The notes beneath the pieces are model-generated. The model saw only the letters and a program-made list of their open reading frames with translations, did no database searches and was not told where the DNA came from. 64,000 bases of DNA from Roseiarcus sp963807735 (GTDB lineage Bacteria > Pseudomonadota > Alphaproteobacteria > Rhizobiales > Beijerinckiaceae), in contig CAWEDI010000005.1 of assembly GCA_963807735.1 (NCBI GenBank), forward strand, positions 1 through 64,000, read 5' to 3'. A program made the position numbers and the translations under genes. Shown here in pieces: positions 56,375 to 64,000 of the stretch. Position 1 is the stretch's first letter. Each line of letters opens with the position of its first letter.

Positions 56375-56754
56375 GCCGCTTTCAGGAGCCGCTGCACTTC
56401 GCTGACGAGTTCGCGCAAGTGGAAGGGCTTCGACAGAACGCGGGCGTCCTTGGGAGTCTTGTTGTCGGGGTTCAGCGCCACGGCGGCGAAGCCGGTGATG
56501 AACATCACCTTGATCTCGGGGTCGAGCTCGGTGGCGCGGCGGGCCAGTTCGATGCCGTCCATCTCGGGCATGACAATGTCGGTCAGCAGCAACTCGAAAG
56601 GCTCCTCGCGCAGCCGATTATAGGCCGAAAGCCCATTGTCGAACGAAGCCACTGTGTATCCGGCCGTCTGCAACGCCTTGACGAGGAAGCGACGCATATC
56701 GTTGTCGTCCTCCGCCAGGAGGATCCGGGCGCCGGCGCCGGTCGGATTGCTCAT
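56371..56754 (-). CDS. cpdR: CpdR-type single-domain response regulator
   Basis: 127 residues, receiver domain only: ILLAEDDNDMRRFLVKAL, phospho-Asp59 in LLLTDIVMPEMDGIEL, VMFITGFAAVALNP and the Lys of VLSKPFHLRELV. This sequence is highly conserved in alphaproteobacteria. Unphosphorylated CpdR primes the ClpXP protease for cell-cycle regulated proteolysis and is controlled by the CckA-ChpT relay, so it should act in the cytoplasm and at the cell pole. Confidence 0.93.
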   Translation of the reverse strand: MSNPTGAGARILLAEDDNDMRRFLVKALQTAGYTVASFDNGLSAYNRLREEPFELLLTDIVMPEMDGIELARRATELDPEIKVMFITGFAAVALNPDNKTPKDARVLSKPFHLRELVSEVQRLLKAA

Positions 56755-56921
56755 CGCTGATTCCCCACGGAGAGTCCCCTCTATGCCTTCAAATCATATC
56801 GTGAACATGGAGTGAAGCCGAATATTGCCGCCGGCGCCTACGATGCGATTTACCCGAAATCGGTTTTCCGTCTATTATCGACGACGCGGCGCGGCGCCGC
56901 GCCTTGAGGAGCCGGCCAAGG

Positions 56922-57806
56922 ATGCGCGACGACCCGCAGGGATTGTCGGAGTTCGATCCGCCGTTTGAAGTTTTCGATCCGGCCGGCGTGGTTCATCCCG
57001 TCGTGCTGAACTCGCCGCATTCCGGCGCGCACTACCCGGCGGCCTTCCTCGCCGCCTCGCGCCTCGACGCCACGACGTTGCGGCGCTCGGAGGATGCTTT
57101 CGTCGACAAACTCTACGCGCCCGCGACCGCGCATGGCGTCCCGCTGCTGCGCGCGCGCTTCCCGCGCGCGTTTCTCGATCTCAATCGCGAACCGTTCGAA
57201 CTCGACCCGCAGATGTTCGAGGGCCGCCTGCCGGACTTCGCCAACATCCGCTCGCTGCGGGTGGCGGCGGGGCTCGGCGTGATTCCGCGCGTCGTCGGCG
57301 ACGCGCAGCCGATCTATCGCGAGCCGATGCCGGTCGAAAGCGCACTGAAGCGAATCGCCGCGTTGCATCGGCCCTACCACGCCCGGCTCTCCGCGCTGAT
57401 GGAGGCCGCACAACGGCGGTTCAGCTTCGCCGTGCTGCTCGATTGCCATTCGATGCCCTCCACCACGCCCGACGTCGGCGGCTGCGACGTTGTCCTCGGC
57501 GATCGCTACGGCTCCAGCGCGGCGCGCTGGATCGTCGAGACCGTCGAGACGGCGTTGCGGGCGGCGGGTTTGTGCGTACGTCGCAACAAGCCCTACGCCG
57601 GCGGCTACATCACCGAACACTACGGAGCGCCGGCGGCCGGACGGCACGCGCTGCAAATCGAACTCAACCGCAGCCTCTATATGGACGAGCGCGCGCTGGC
57701 GCTCGCCGCAGGGGCCGACGCCCTCGCCCGCGCGCTGTCGGACATGGTCGGCGCGCTATGCGCGCGATCACGGGAGGCGCAGGGCGCGCGTTGGGCCGCG
57801 GAATGA
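56922..57806 (+). CDS. N-formylglutamate amidohydrolase (HutG-like)
   Basis: 294 residues. VVLNSPHSGAHYP near the start, RARFPRAFLDLNREPFELDP, the zinc-binding VLLDCHSMPS, and YAGGYITEHYG with HALQIELNRSLYM are all family marks. It hydrolyses N-formyl-L-glutamate at the end of histidine degradation. No other hut genes are nearby, so it may have a related amidase role. ATG 56922 is preferred over 56904. Confidence 0.85.
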   Translation: MRDDPQGLSEFDPPFEVFDPAGVVHPVVLNSPHSGAHYPAAFLAASRLDATTLRRSEDAFVDKLYAPATAHGVPLLRARFPRAFLDLNREPFELDPQMFEGRLPDFANIRSLRVAAGLGVIPRVVGDAQPIYREPMPVESALKRIAALHRPYHARLSALMEAAQRRFSFAVLLDCHSMPSTTPDVGGCDVVLGDRYGSSAARWIVETVETALRAAGLCVRRNKPYAGGYITEHYGAPAAGRHALQIELNRSLYMDERALALAAGADALARALSDMVGALCARSREAQGARWAAE

Positions 57807-57870
57807 GCGGCGCGCTCGGCGCTGCCGCTTGTTGCATTGCAGCAGGCGTGCCGCTTGCGATCGGGACCCG

Positions 57871-57949
57871 GAAAAAAAGGAGGCCGCCCGAAGGCGGCCT
57901 GAGTTTAGGGAGGAAACGCCCTAAGGAGGGCATATGCGACGTATCGCAC
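57871..57949 (-). ncRNA. Tandem small RNA, copy A (CCUCC-loop sRNA)
   Basis: On the minus strand, about 78 nt. Predicted hairpins in order: TGCGA-TACG-TCGCA; GCCC-TCCTTA-GGGC; GTTT-CCTCCCT-AAAC; then a terminator stem AGGCCGCC-TTCG-GGCGGCCT followed by CC and seven T. Two loops expose CCTCC, complementary to a Shine-Dalgarno site. This resembles the alpha-r14/cuckoo class of anti-SD RNAs, a family assignment that is inference. A second copy lies 198 bp away. Confidence 0.75.
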
Positions 57950-57955
57950 CGCAAC

Positions 57956-57984
57956 AATATTGCATTGCATCGCAGCAAAAGCAA
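57956..57984 (-). promoter_or_regulatory. Promoter of small RNA copy A
   Basis: Minus strand: -35 TTGCTT (57984-57979), 17-bp spacer, -10 AATATT (57961-57956). The predicted start is about 57949. The same TTGCTTTTGC block and 17-bp spacing precede copy B. Confidence 0.6.
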
Positions 57985-58069
57985 GCGAATTCGCTGGCAG
58001 GTCAGCCATGCGGAAACCTTGGGGCTGTTGGCTAAGGGGCGGGGCGCAACGCAAGCGAAGGGTGCGCCG

Positions 58070-58148
58070 CAAAAAAGGAGGCCGCCCGTAGGCGGCCTGA
58101 GTTTAGGGAGGAAACGCCCAAGGAGGGCATGCGCGGCAAACGCCGCAC
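58070..58148 (-). ncRNA. Tandem small RNA, copy B (CCUCC-loop sRNA)
   Basis: Minus strand, about 78 nt. Same order of hairpins as copy A. The first stem has a different sequence but still pairs (GCGGC-GTTT-GCCGC). The second is GCCC-TCCTT-GGGC, the third is identical (GTTT-CCTCCCT-AAAC), and the terminator stem AGGCCGCC-TACG-GGCGGCCT is followed by CC and six T. Change of sequence with retention of pairing in stem 1 supports a real structured RNA. Confidence 0.75.
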
Positions 58149-58154
58149 GAGGAG

Positions 58155-58183
58155 TAATTTGGCGCCAAACGCCGCAAAAGCAA
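58155..58183 (-). promoter_or_regulatory. Promoter of small RNA copy B
   Basis: Minus strand: -35 TTGCTT (58183-58178), 17-bp spacer, -10 AAATTA (58160-58155), giving a predicted start near 58148 and an RNA of the same length as copy A. Confidence 0.58.
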
Positions 58184-58406
58184 GATCACAAACGCTCTTC
58201 TCCTCGACATGCTGAATTATGCGACGTTTTTGCAACAGCGAAGAAGATGACAATTTTGCGGCGGTGCAAGATTTTGCAGCGCTTTCAAGAGCATGGCGCA
58301 CTGCGGCGTACACGGCGTTGCGTTGCCTATAGCAAAGAGACATGTCTGATATGCAAATAACGCCCAACTCCAACCGTTTATCGCGCCGATTTGCGGAGGC
58401 GGGCCT

Positions 58407-59246
58407 TTGACCGCCGTCGATTTCGCCGCCTTCGTCGACAGGCTCGCGCAAGTTTCGAGCGAAGTGATCCTTCCGTTCTTCCGCTCCGCCATCGGCGCCG
58501 AGGACAAATCGCGCGGCGGCGTGTTCGATCCCGTCACCGAAGCCGATCGCGCCGCCGAAACGGCGATGCGACGGCTCATCGCCCAGACGTTTCCCGCGCA
58601 TGGCGTGATCGGAGAGGAATACGGCCAGGACCGGGCCGAAGCTGAATATGTCTGGGTTCTCGACCCGATTGACGGCACCAAGAGCTTCATCTCCGGCCTG
58701 CCGACCTGGGGCACGCTGATCGGGCTCATGCACCACGGGCGACCGGTCTACGGCATGATGTCGCAGCCGTTCACCCGCGAGCGTTACGCCGGCGACGGCA
58801 AGCGGTCGCGCTTGCGCACGCTGGCGCCGATCCGGGGCGACGCGCCGCCGACGGAATGGGCGACGCGGACGCTGCGGACCCGCCCCTGCGCGGCGCTGGC
58901 GCAGGCCACGGTGATGACGACCAGCCCGGCGCTCATCAAGGATGACGCAGACCGCCGCGCCTATCTCGCCGTCGAGCGCGAGGCGCGGCTGGTGCGCTAC
59001 GGCGGCGATTGTTACGCCTATTGCGCGCTGGCGGGCGGTTTCGTCGATCTCGTCATCGAGACCAACCTCAAGCCGCATGACGTCGTCGCGCTGGCGCCGA
59101 TTGTCGAGGGCGCTGGCGGCGTCATGACGACCTGGGACGGCGAGAGCGCCGCCAAGGGCGGCCGCATCATCGCCGCCGGCGATCCCCGCCTCTATGAGAT
59201 CGCGCGCCGCAAGCTGCTGGAAGGCGTCTCATCCGACGCGGGTTAA
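58407..59246 (+). CDS. hisN: Histidinol-phosphatase, inositol monophosphatase type
   Basis: 279 residues from a TTG start at 58407 with GGAGGCGGG upstream. Metal-binding motifs of the IMPase fold are present: GVIGEEYGQD, WVLDPIDGTKSFISGLP and GGDCYAYCALAGG with ETNLKPHD. It most likely converts histidinol phosphate to histidinol in histidine synthesis. A general inositol or sugar phosphatase cannot be excluded. It ends 18 bp inside the convergent membrane gene. Confidence 0.87.
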   Translation: MTAVDFAAFVDRLAQVSSEVILPFFRSAIGAEDKSRGGVFDPVTEADRAAETAMRRLIAQTFPAHGVIGEEYGQDRAEAEYVWVLDPIDGTKSFISGLPTWGTLIGLMHHGRPVYGMMSQPFTRERYAGDGKRSRLRTLAPIRGDAPPTEWATRTLRTRPCAALAQATVMTTSPALIKDDADRRAYLAVEREARLVRYGGDCYAYCALAGGFVDLVIETNLKPHDVVALAPIVEGAGGVMTTWDGESAAKGGRIIAAGDPRLYEIARRKLLEGVSSDAG

Positions 59247-60710
59247 GTCTTCCTCCGCGGTTGCCGGCTCGAACGGCAACTCCACGAACGGATCGGCGAA
59301 GCGCGGAGCGGGCGGCGCGGCCGGCGTCAGGGCGAACGCGCAGAGCCCGGCGGCGAGCCCGACCATGCCGGCGCCGAGCGCGCCGACCAGGAGATCGGGC
59401 CCATAGCTCGGATTGCCGAAACCGGCGACACGGCCGATCCACGCCGCGCCGACGCTCGCGACCAGCGCCGCGATCGCCGGCGTGGAGCTGCGGCCGGGGA
59501 AACTCGCGAGAACCAGCGACGGCGCGGCGAAAGCCAGCCACAGCGCGAGCGCCAGATAGAGCGGCGCCGAGGGGTTCGGGCTTGCCCGCGCCGCGAGCGC
59601 TGAGATCGTCGCGCCGCCGACCACGCCGATCCGCACCGCCGCCATGCGCCGGCTCGCCAGAACCCACAGCCGCTTGTGCGCGCGCAACAGATCGAGACCG
59701 AACGCGCGCGACGCCGTGTACAGCCCGGCGCGCGCCAGCGCCATCGCCGGCAGGCAGGCGACGAGGGCGGCGAGCGCGGTGTCGCTCGGGCTTTTCATCG
59801 TCAGGTCGCCGAGCGCCGCCGCCGCCGCGCCGCCGCCGGCGAGCACGAGCAGCGCCGTCAGGCCGGCGCGCCGCGCTGCGCCGGCGCTCGCCACGGCGAA
59901 GGCGGGACTGGCGAAGGCGAACAGGCTCGCCACCGCCGCGGCGGCGGCGATTTCCTGCACGGGCGCCGCGCCGGGCAAAAGGCTGAGCGCGCCCTCCGCC
60001 GTCGTGAACCGATCGCCGGCGCTTTCGGGGGCGGAAAGCGCGACGAACAGCCCCATGGTCATCAGCCCCGCCGCACCGCTTGCGGCGTCGGTCCACAGCA
60101 GGCTGCGCAATCCGCCGGGCGCCAGAGAAAGCGCCAGCGTGACGGCGCAGAAGGCGATGCTCGCGCTGGCGCTGACGCCGAGCGAGTCGCGCACGGTCAG
60201 CGCCGCATAGCCGAGCCCGGCGGCGGCGAGCGCCCACCCGCAGCCGCAGATGAGCAGCGCGAACGCGACGCGGGTGAACACGCTGGGAAAGCGGGTGGCG
60301 AACACGTCCGCCAGCGCGCTCGCCTGCGCGGCGCGCCAACGCGGCCCGACGAGCAGAACCGCGATGACGAGGCCGGCGACGACGCCGCGCCACGGCAAGC
60401 GGCTAGGGTCGGAGGCTGCGCCGGTGAACGCCAGCGCAAAGCCGCCGATCGGCGCGGCGATCGCCAGACCCGCGTACAGCGGCGGGGCCGCACGTCGCGC
60501 CACCAGAAAGTCGAGCAGCGTCTTGGCGCGGCTCAGCACGCCGATGCCGGCGACGCCGACCAGCGCCGCCAGCGGGCCGAGCGCGGCGACCAGCCGATCC
60601 GGCGCGCCGACCCGTTCGAGCGCGAAAATGGCGGCGAGCGCCAACCCGAACGCCGCCGCCGCGAAAACCGCCTTGGCGCCGAAAGCCGGCGGCGCGGCGT
60701 CGGGGCTCAT
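59229..60710 (-). CDS. Large membrane protein, sodium:solute symporter-like
   Basis: 493 residues, 12-13 hydrophobic segments, extremely Ala-rich. DFLVARRAAPPLYAGLAI and ALADVFATRFPSVFTRVAFA resemble the SSS/PutP fold (YFLAGR and LADFLSRRF-type motifs). No sodium-site residues can be confirmed. It lies between hisN and a hydrolase gene, all probably separate units. Substrate unknown. Confidence 0.65.
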   Translation of the reverse strand: MSPDAAPPAFGAKAVFAAAAFGLALAAIFALERVGAPDRLVAALGPLAALVGVAGIGVLSRAKTLLDFLVARRAAPPLYAGLAIAAPIGGFALAFTGAASDPSRLPWRGVVAGLVIAVLLVGPRWRAAQASALADVFATRFPSVFTRVAFALLICGCGWALAAAGLGYAALTVRDSLGVSASASIAFCAVTLALSLAPGGLRSLLWTDAASGAAGLMTMGLFVALSAPESAGDRFTTAEGALSLLPGAAPVQEIAAAAAVASLFAFASPAFAVASAGAARRAGLTALLVLAGGGAAAAALGDLTMKSPSDTALAALVACLPAMALARAGLYTASRAFGLDLLRAHKRLWVLASRRMAAVRIGVVGGATISALAARASPNPSAPLYLALALWLAFAAPSLVLASFPGRSSTPAIAALVASVGAAWIGRVAGFGNPSYGPDLLVGALGAGMVGLAAGLCAFALTPAAPPAPRFADPFVELPFEPATAEEDLTRVG

Positions 60711-60719
60711 CGGCGCGGC

Positions 60720-61568
60720 CTAGGCGAGCAGAAAATCGCGAACCGGCGCGATCTGATCCTCGGTCGCGAGCCAGGGCGCGTGACCGACGCCCGGGAATTC
60801 GACGAGCTTCGCCTTCGGCCCGCGCCGGGTCATCTCCTCGGCGGTCTCGCGCGAAAGAATGTCGGAGACGCCGCCGCGCAAGACCAGCGTCGGGCAGGCG
60901 ACGCGATCCCAGAACGCAAACAGATTGACCTCTTCCGGCGGCGTCGCCTTGAAGACCTCGCCAATGCGGGGATCGTAGGCGAGACCGTAGCGCCCGTCGG
61001 GCAGTTTTCGCGACGCGCCCTCGGCGATCTTGAGCAAAGTCGCGCGCGGCGTTTGATCCGATCCGACGAAATTGGCGGCCATGGCGTCGGCGAGCGCGTC
61101 GAGGGTGTCGAATTTCGGATCGAGACCGACATAGGAGGCGATGCGCAGCAATCCCGGTTTGGCGACCACAGCGCCAATGTCGTTGATGACGAACCGTCGG
61201 ATCGGCGAGCCCGGCGTCGCCGCAATCATCATGCCGAGTAGGCCGCCCATCGAGGTGCCGAGCCAGTCGAGGCGCTCGACGTCGAGGCGCGCGATCAGCG
61301 CGGCGAGATCGGCGAGATAGACCGCGTAGCCGTATTGCGACGGTTCGGCGAGATACTCGCTCGCGCCACGGCCGGGCATATCCGGACAGACGACGCGGTA
61401 ATGCGCGCTCATGGCCTCTGCGATGACGTCGAAGTCGCGCCCGTTACGGGTGAGACCGTGCACGCAGAGCAGTGTCGGCGCGCCGCGGGGTCCCGGCCAT
61501 TCGCGATAGGCCAGCTTGTGAAATTGCGACGGCGCGAGGCAAGACAGGAAACGTTGCTGCATCCGCAT
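60720..61568 (-). CDS. Alpha/beta hydrolase
   Basis: About 282 residues starting at ATG 61568 or 61562. Oxyanion motif CVHGLTRNGRDFD, nucleophile elbow WLGTSMGGLLGM, acid region VLRGGVSDILS and catalytic His GVGHAPWL form a complete triad. Substrate not readable; an esterase or lactonase is likely. Divergent from gltX with 85 bp between starts. Confidence 0.85.
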   Translation of the reverse strand: MRMQQRFLSCLAPSQFHKLAYREWPGPRGAPTLLCVHGLTRNGRDFDVIAEAMSAHYRVVCPDMPGRGASEYLAEPSQYGYAVYLADLAALIARLDVERLDWLGTSMGGLLGMMIAATPGSPIRRFVINDIGAVVAKPGLLRIASYVGLDPKFDTLDALADAMAANFVGSDQTPRATLLKIAEGASRKLPDGRYGLAYDPRIGEVFKATPPEEVNLFAFWDRVACPTLVLRGGVSDILSRETAEEMTRRGPKAKLVEFPGVGHAPWLATEDQIAPVRDFLLA

Positions 61569-61653
61569 TGGATTACGTGCGACGGCGGATGGGCGCAAGG
61601 TGTCAACGGCGCCGCCGATTGCCGAACGCCCGCCGCGCTTATAAGACGTCGAC

Positions 61654-62997
61654 ATGGCTCCCACGGTCCGTTTCGCGCCCTCGCCCACGGGCCTGATCCA
61701 CATCGGCAACGCCCGGACGGCGTTGCTCAACTCTCTCTTCGCCCTCCGCCACGGCGGAACGTTCATCCTCCGCTTCGACGACACCGACGTCGAGCGCTCG
61801 CGGCCGGAGTACGCCGACGCCATCGAGCGCGATCTCGCCTGGCTCGACATCGCGGTCGATCTCATGCGCCGGCAGTCCGAACGGATCGACCTTTACGACG
61901 CCAAGGCGCGCCGGCTCGTCGAACTCGGGCTGCTCTATCCCTGCTACGAGACTGCCGAAGAACTCGACCGCCGCCGCAAGCGTCAGCAGGCGCTCGGCCG
62001 GCCGCCGATCTACGACCGCGCGGCGCTTCGCCTGACCCAGGCCGAACGCGCGGCGCTGGAGGCGAGCGGCCGGCGGCCGCATTGGCGGTTCAAGCTGGAG
62101 CCGAGGATCGTGCGCTGGCCCGATCTCGTCCGCGGCGACAGCCACATCGATTGCAGCTCGCTCTCCGATCCCGTGCTGCGGCGCGAGGACGGCACGTTTC
62201 TCTATACGCTGCCGTCGGTGGTCGACGACATCGATCTCGGCGTGACGCATGTCATCCGCGGCGAGGATCACGTCACCAATACGGCGGTGCAGATCCAGAT
62301 CTTCGAGGCTTTGTCGGGCGGCGCGCCGGCGTTCGGCCACCACAATCTGCTTACCGACGCCGCGGGCGAGGGCCTGTCGAAACGGACGGGCGCGCTCTCT
62401 ATCGCCTCGCTGCGCGAGCGCGGCGTCGAATCTCTGGCGGTGGCGGCGCTCGCGGTGCAGGTCGGCTCGGCTTCCTCGGTGCACCCCGTGGCGTCGCTGG
62501 CCGAACTCGCCGACCAGCTCGATCTCGGCAAGCTTAGTCAGGGTTCGGCGCGCTTCGACGAGGCCGAGCTTAACGCCCTGTCCGCGCGGACGCTGCACGC
62601 GACGCCGTTCGCGGCCGTCAAGCCCCGGCTCGCCGCGCTCGGGATCGCCGGCGAAATCGCCGAACCGTTCTGGCTGGCCGTGCGGGGCAACCTCGCCAAG
62701 CTGAGCGACAGCGTCGAATGGTGGGCCGTCGTGCAGGGAGAAGTCGATCCGATGCGCGAGGACCCGGAGTTTCTCTCCGCCGCCCTCGCCGAACTGCCGC
62801 CGGAACCGTGGGACGCGCAGACCTGGACGGTCTGGACCTCACGGCTGAAGGCGCAGACCGGACGCAAGGGGCGGGCGTTGTTTCACCCGCTGCGGCTGGC
62901 GCTCACCGGCCGCGACGCCGGCCCCGAGCTCGCCGCGCTGCTGCCGCTGATCGGCCGAAGCCGCGCTAGTTCCCGACTACGCGCACCTTCCGCTTGA
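61654..62997 (+). CDS. gltX: Glutamyl-tRNA synthetase
   Basis: 447 residues. Class I motif HIGN at 16-19 (APSPTGLIHIGNARTALLNS), the KMSKS equivalent GLSKRTG, and a C-terminal anticodon-binding domain ending in RKGRALFHPLRLALTGRDAG. That domain separates it from GluQ, the short tRNA-Asp modifying paralogue. Alphaproteobacteria often have two GltX; this short form is the GltX2-like type. Confidence 0.88.
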   Translation: MAPTVRFAPSPTGLIHIGNARTALLNSLFALRHGGTFILRFDDTDVERSRPEYADAIERDLAWLDIAVDLMRRQSERIDLYDAKARRLVELGLLYPCYETAEELDRRRKRQQALGRPPIYDRAALRLTQAERAALEASGRRPHWRFKLEPRIVRWPDLVRGDSHIDCSSLSDPVLRREDGTFLYTLPSVVDDIDLGVTHVIRGEDHVTNTAVQIQIFEALSGGAPAFGHHNLLTDAAGEGLSKRTGALSIASLRERGVESLAVAALAVQVGSASSVHPVASLAELADQLDLGKLSQGSARFDEAELNALSARTLHATPFAAVKPRLAALGIAGEIAEPFWLAVRGNLAKLSDSVEWWAVVQGEVDPMREDPEFLSAALAELPPEPWDAQTWTVWTSRLKAQTGRKGRALFHPLRLALTGRDAGPELAALLPLIGRSRASSRLRAPSA

Positions 62998-64000
62998 CCC
63001 CGTCCGGGCCGGTTTCGTCGAAGGTCTTGCCTTGATCTTCGCCGACGGTTCCCGGTTTCACGGCGTCCGCGCCGCCGGCAATGCCCGATCCTTCGTGGCT
63101 GATCGCGGCGGCGGCGTCGCGGAGCGCCATGTCGACGCCATTGGCGTCGGTGGCGGTGACGCCGTTCTCCACGGCGGCGCTGGGCGTCGCGGCTGGCGCC
63201 GCGTCGGGGGCAGGCGTCGCCGCGGCCTTGGCCGCCTTGCCGGATTTCGCCTTCGGGTCCGGCTTGGCGTCGGCTTTGGCGTCCGCCGGCTTCGGCCGCG
63301 ACAATTCCTCGGCCTTCTCCGGCGTGACGATGATGTCGGTCTTCTCCTCCTGCCCGAGCAAGGATTCCGCGGGCGCCAGCGCGCTCGCCCAGGTCTGCCC
63401 GTGGCGCCGGCACGAGCACGAGGAATCGAACGTCTTGCGGTAGCGCAAGGCGGTCGGGCTATCCATGTAGCGAGCGCCGTTGATCGAGACCGCCTGCTCG
63501 ATGTCGCCGCTCGTCGGATAGGTGTAGAGCGTCACCTCGGCGTTGGGGCAGAGCGCGCGGCAGAGGTCGGCGAGCGAATCCAGACGGCCGCTGCTGGCGG
63601 AATAGGACACGGGGAAGAACGCGCCGTCGCAGGAGCGCACGCAAACCGCCTTGCCGCCGGCCCTCGCCTCGCCGACCGGCGCCGTGGATTTCTCCATTGG
63701 CCTGGCGGCCTCGTCGTCGGGCGAAAGCGGCTGTTCCTCCAGATCGCCGGGCTTCGGCTGGCCGAACAGCGCCTCGACGAGTCCGGGCGGGCGGTTCGGC
63801 TGTCCGGCGCATTGGGCGTTATAGCGCGCAAGCAGTTCGCCGCGCCCGCCCGAGCCGCCGCCGGCCCGGGCTTGCAGGTCTTCGAGGTTGGCCCGCATGC
63901 GGCCGATCTGCGCGTGAATCTGACCGCATTGCGCCGGCGGGTCGGAGCCGAAAAACAGGAATTTCTTGTTGTCGCAGCCGAGCTGTTGCGCATAAGCCGC
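62966..64000 (-). CDS. DUF2865 family protein, partial at window edge
   Basis: The minus-strand frame is open from 62966 to the right edge, so the N terminus lies outside the window. Visible parts: QQLGCDNKKFLFFGSD, the conserved core CVRSCDGAFFPVSYSAS and LCRALCPNAEVTLYTYP with paired cysteines, RYMDSPTALRYRKTFDSSCS, and an Ala/Lys/Pro-rich tail. A periplasmic or surface protein of unknown role typical of Rhizobiales. Its 3' end overlaps gltX by 32 bp. Confidence 0.85.
   Translation of the reverse strand, partial: AAYAQQLGCDNKKFLFFGSDPPAQCGQIHAQIGRMRANLEDLQARAGGGSGGRGELLARYNAQCAGQPNRPPGLVEALFGQPKPGDLEEQPLSPDDEAARPMEKSTAPVGEARAGGKAVCVRSCDGAFFPVSYSASSGRLDSLADLCRALCPNAEVTLYTYPTSGDIEQAVSINGARYMDSPTALRYRKTFDSSCSCRRHGQTWASALAPAESLLGQEEKTDIIVTPEKAEELSRPKPADAKADAKPDPKAKSGKAAKAAATPAPDAAPAATPSAAVENGVTATDANGVDMALRDAAAAISHEGSGIAGGADAVKPGTVGEDQGKTFDETGPDGVKRKVRVVGN

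Noticed and set aside
57932..58210. Two short ORFs (33 and 28 codons) behind AAGGAGGGC on the plus strand
   Set aside because: The SD-like block is just the complement of the anti-SD loops of the minus-strand RNAs; the two peptides share no similarity, while RNA structure, promoters and terminators agree on the opposite strand.
59676..61241. 521-codon open frame on the plus strand
   Set aside because: It lies antisense to the symporter-like and hydrolase genes, with extreme Arg/Gly/Ala composition and no recognisable fold.

Overview
The window is high-GC DNA from an alphaproteobacterium, most likely order Hyphomicrobiales (Rhizobiales). Supporting genes in the last 18 kb are a CpdR-type receiver, a DUF1491 protein, a DUF2865 protein, a DUF1007/NicO pair, SohB, SufE, HisN and GltX. 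A family-level guess (Beijerinckiaceae/Methylocystaceae-like) is inference only.

Layout. (1) 1-9539 is a giant inverted repeat centred at 4759. The outer arms (1-3876 and 5651-9539) match except for scattered indels and short mismatched patches. The core holds two dnaK fragments that differ by many silent changes and stop at the same codon. Each arm carries the same chain: AraC regulator, BON-domain fragment fused to a histidine-kinase tail, FixJ-like regulator, headless peroxiredoxin, DsbA-like protein, first 50 residues of an Old Yellow Enzyme, then dnaK. (2) 9078-11027 is a LOV-GGDEF-EAL blue-light/c-di-GMP protein. (3) 11.2-21.6 kb is a sugar-oxidation locus: ROK regulator, CUT2-type ABC importer, isomerase/epimerase, and a GMC dehydrogenase with its small subunit. 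(4) 21.6-25.8 kb holds remnants of kup, an SDR, ssuD and a nucleoside-type ABC importer, plus a frameshifted arylsulfotransferase. (5) A tRNA-Phe(GAA) lies at 25.9 kb.

(6) 26.1-45.9 kb is a large bidirectional catabolic locus around an IclR regulator. The leftward arm encodes a MaoC/CaiB pair, a second CUT2-type importer and a lactonase. The rightward arm encodes a CUT1-type importer, an enolase-superfamily sugar-acid dehydratase, a rhamnose-type mutarotase, a Gfo/Idh/MocA dehydrogenase, a second MaoC protein, a binding-protein homologue without a signal peptide, a nucleotide-sugar-epimerase-like protein, a MetE-like zinc protein and a COG3618 lactonase. Together they read as oxidative sugar breakdown (mutarotation, oxidation, lactone opening, dehydration) followed by an unusual CoA-linked stage. 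(7) 46-64 kb is core chromosome. It contains two tandem ~78-nt small RNAs with CCUCC loops, on the minus strand at 57.9-58.1 kb.

Many genes between 1 and 31 kb carry one-base indels in or next to homopolymer runs, with good homology continuing in another frame. This points to uncorrected long-read errors. Several 'pseudogenes' here may therefore be intact in the organism, and the palindrome itself may be an assembly or amplification fold-back.
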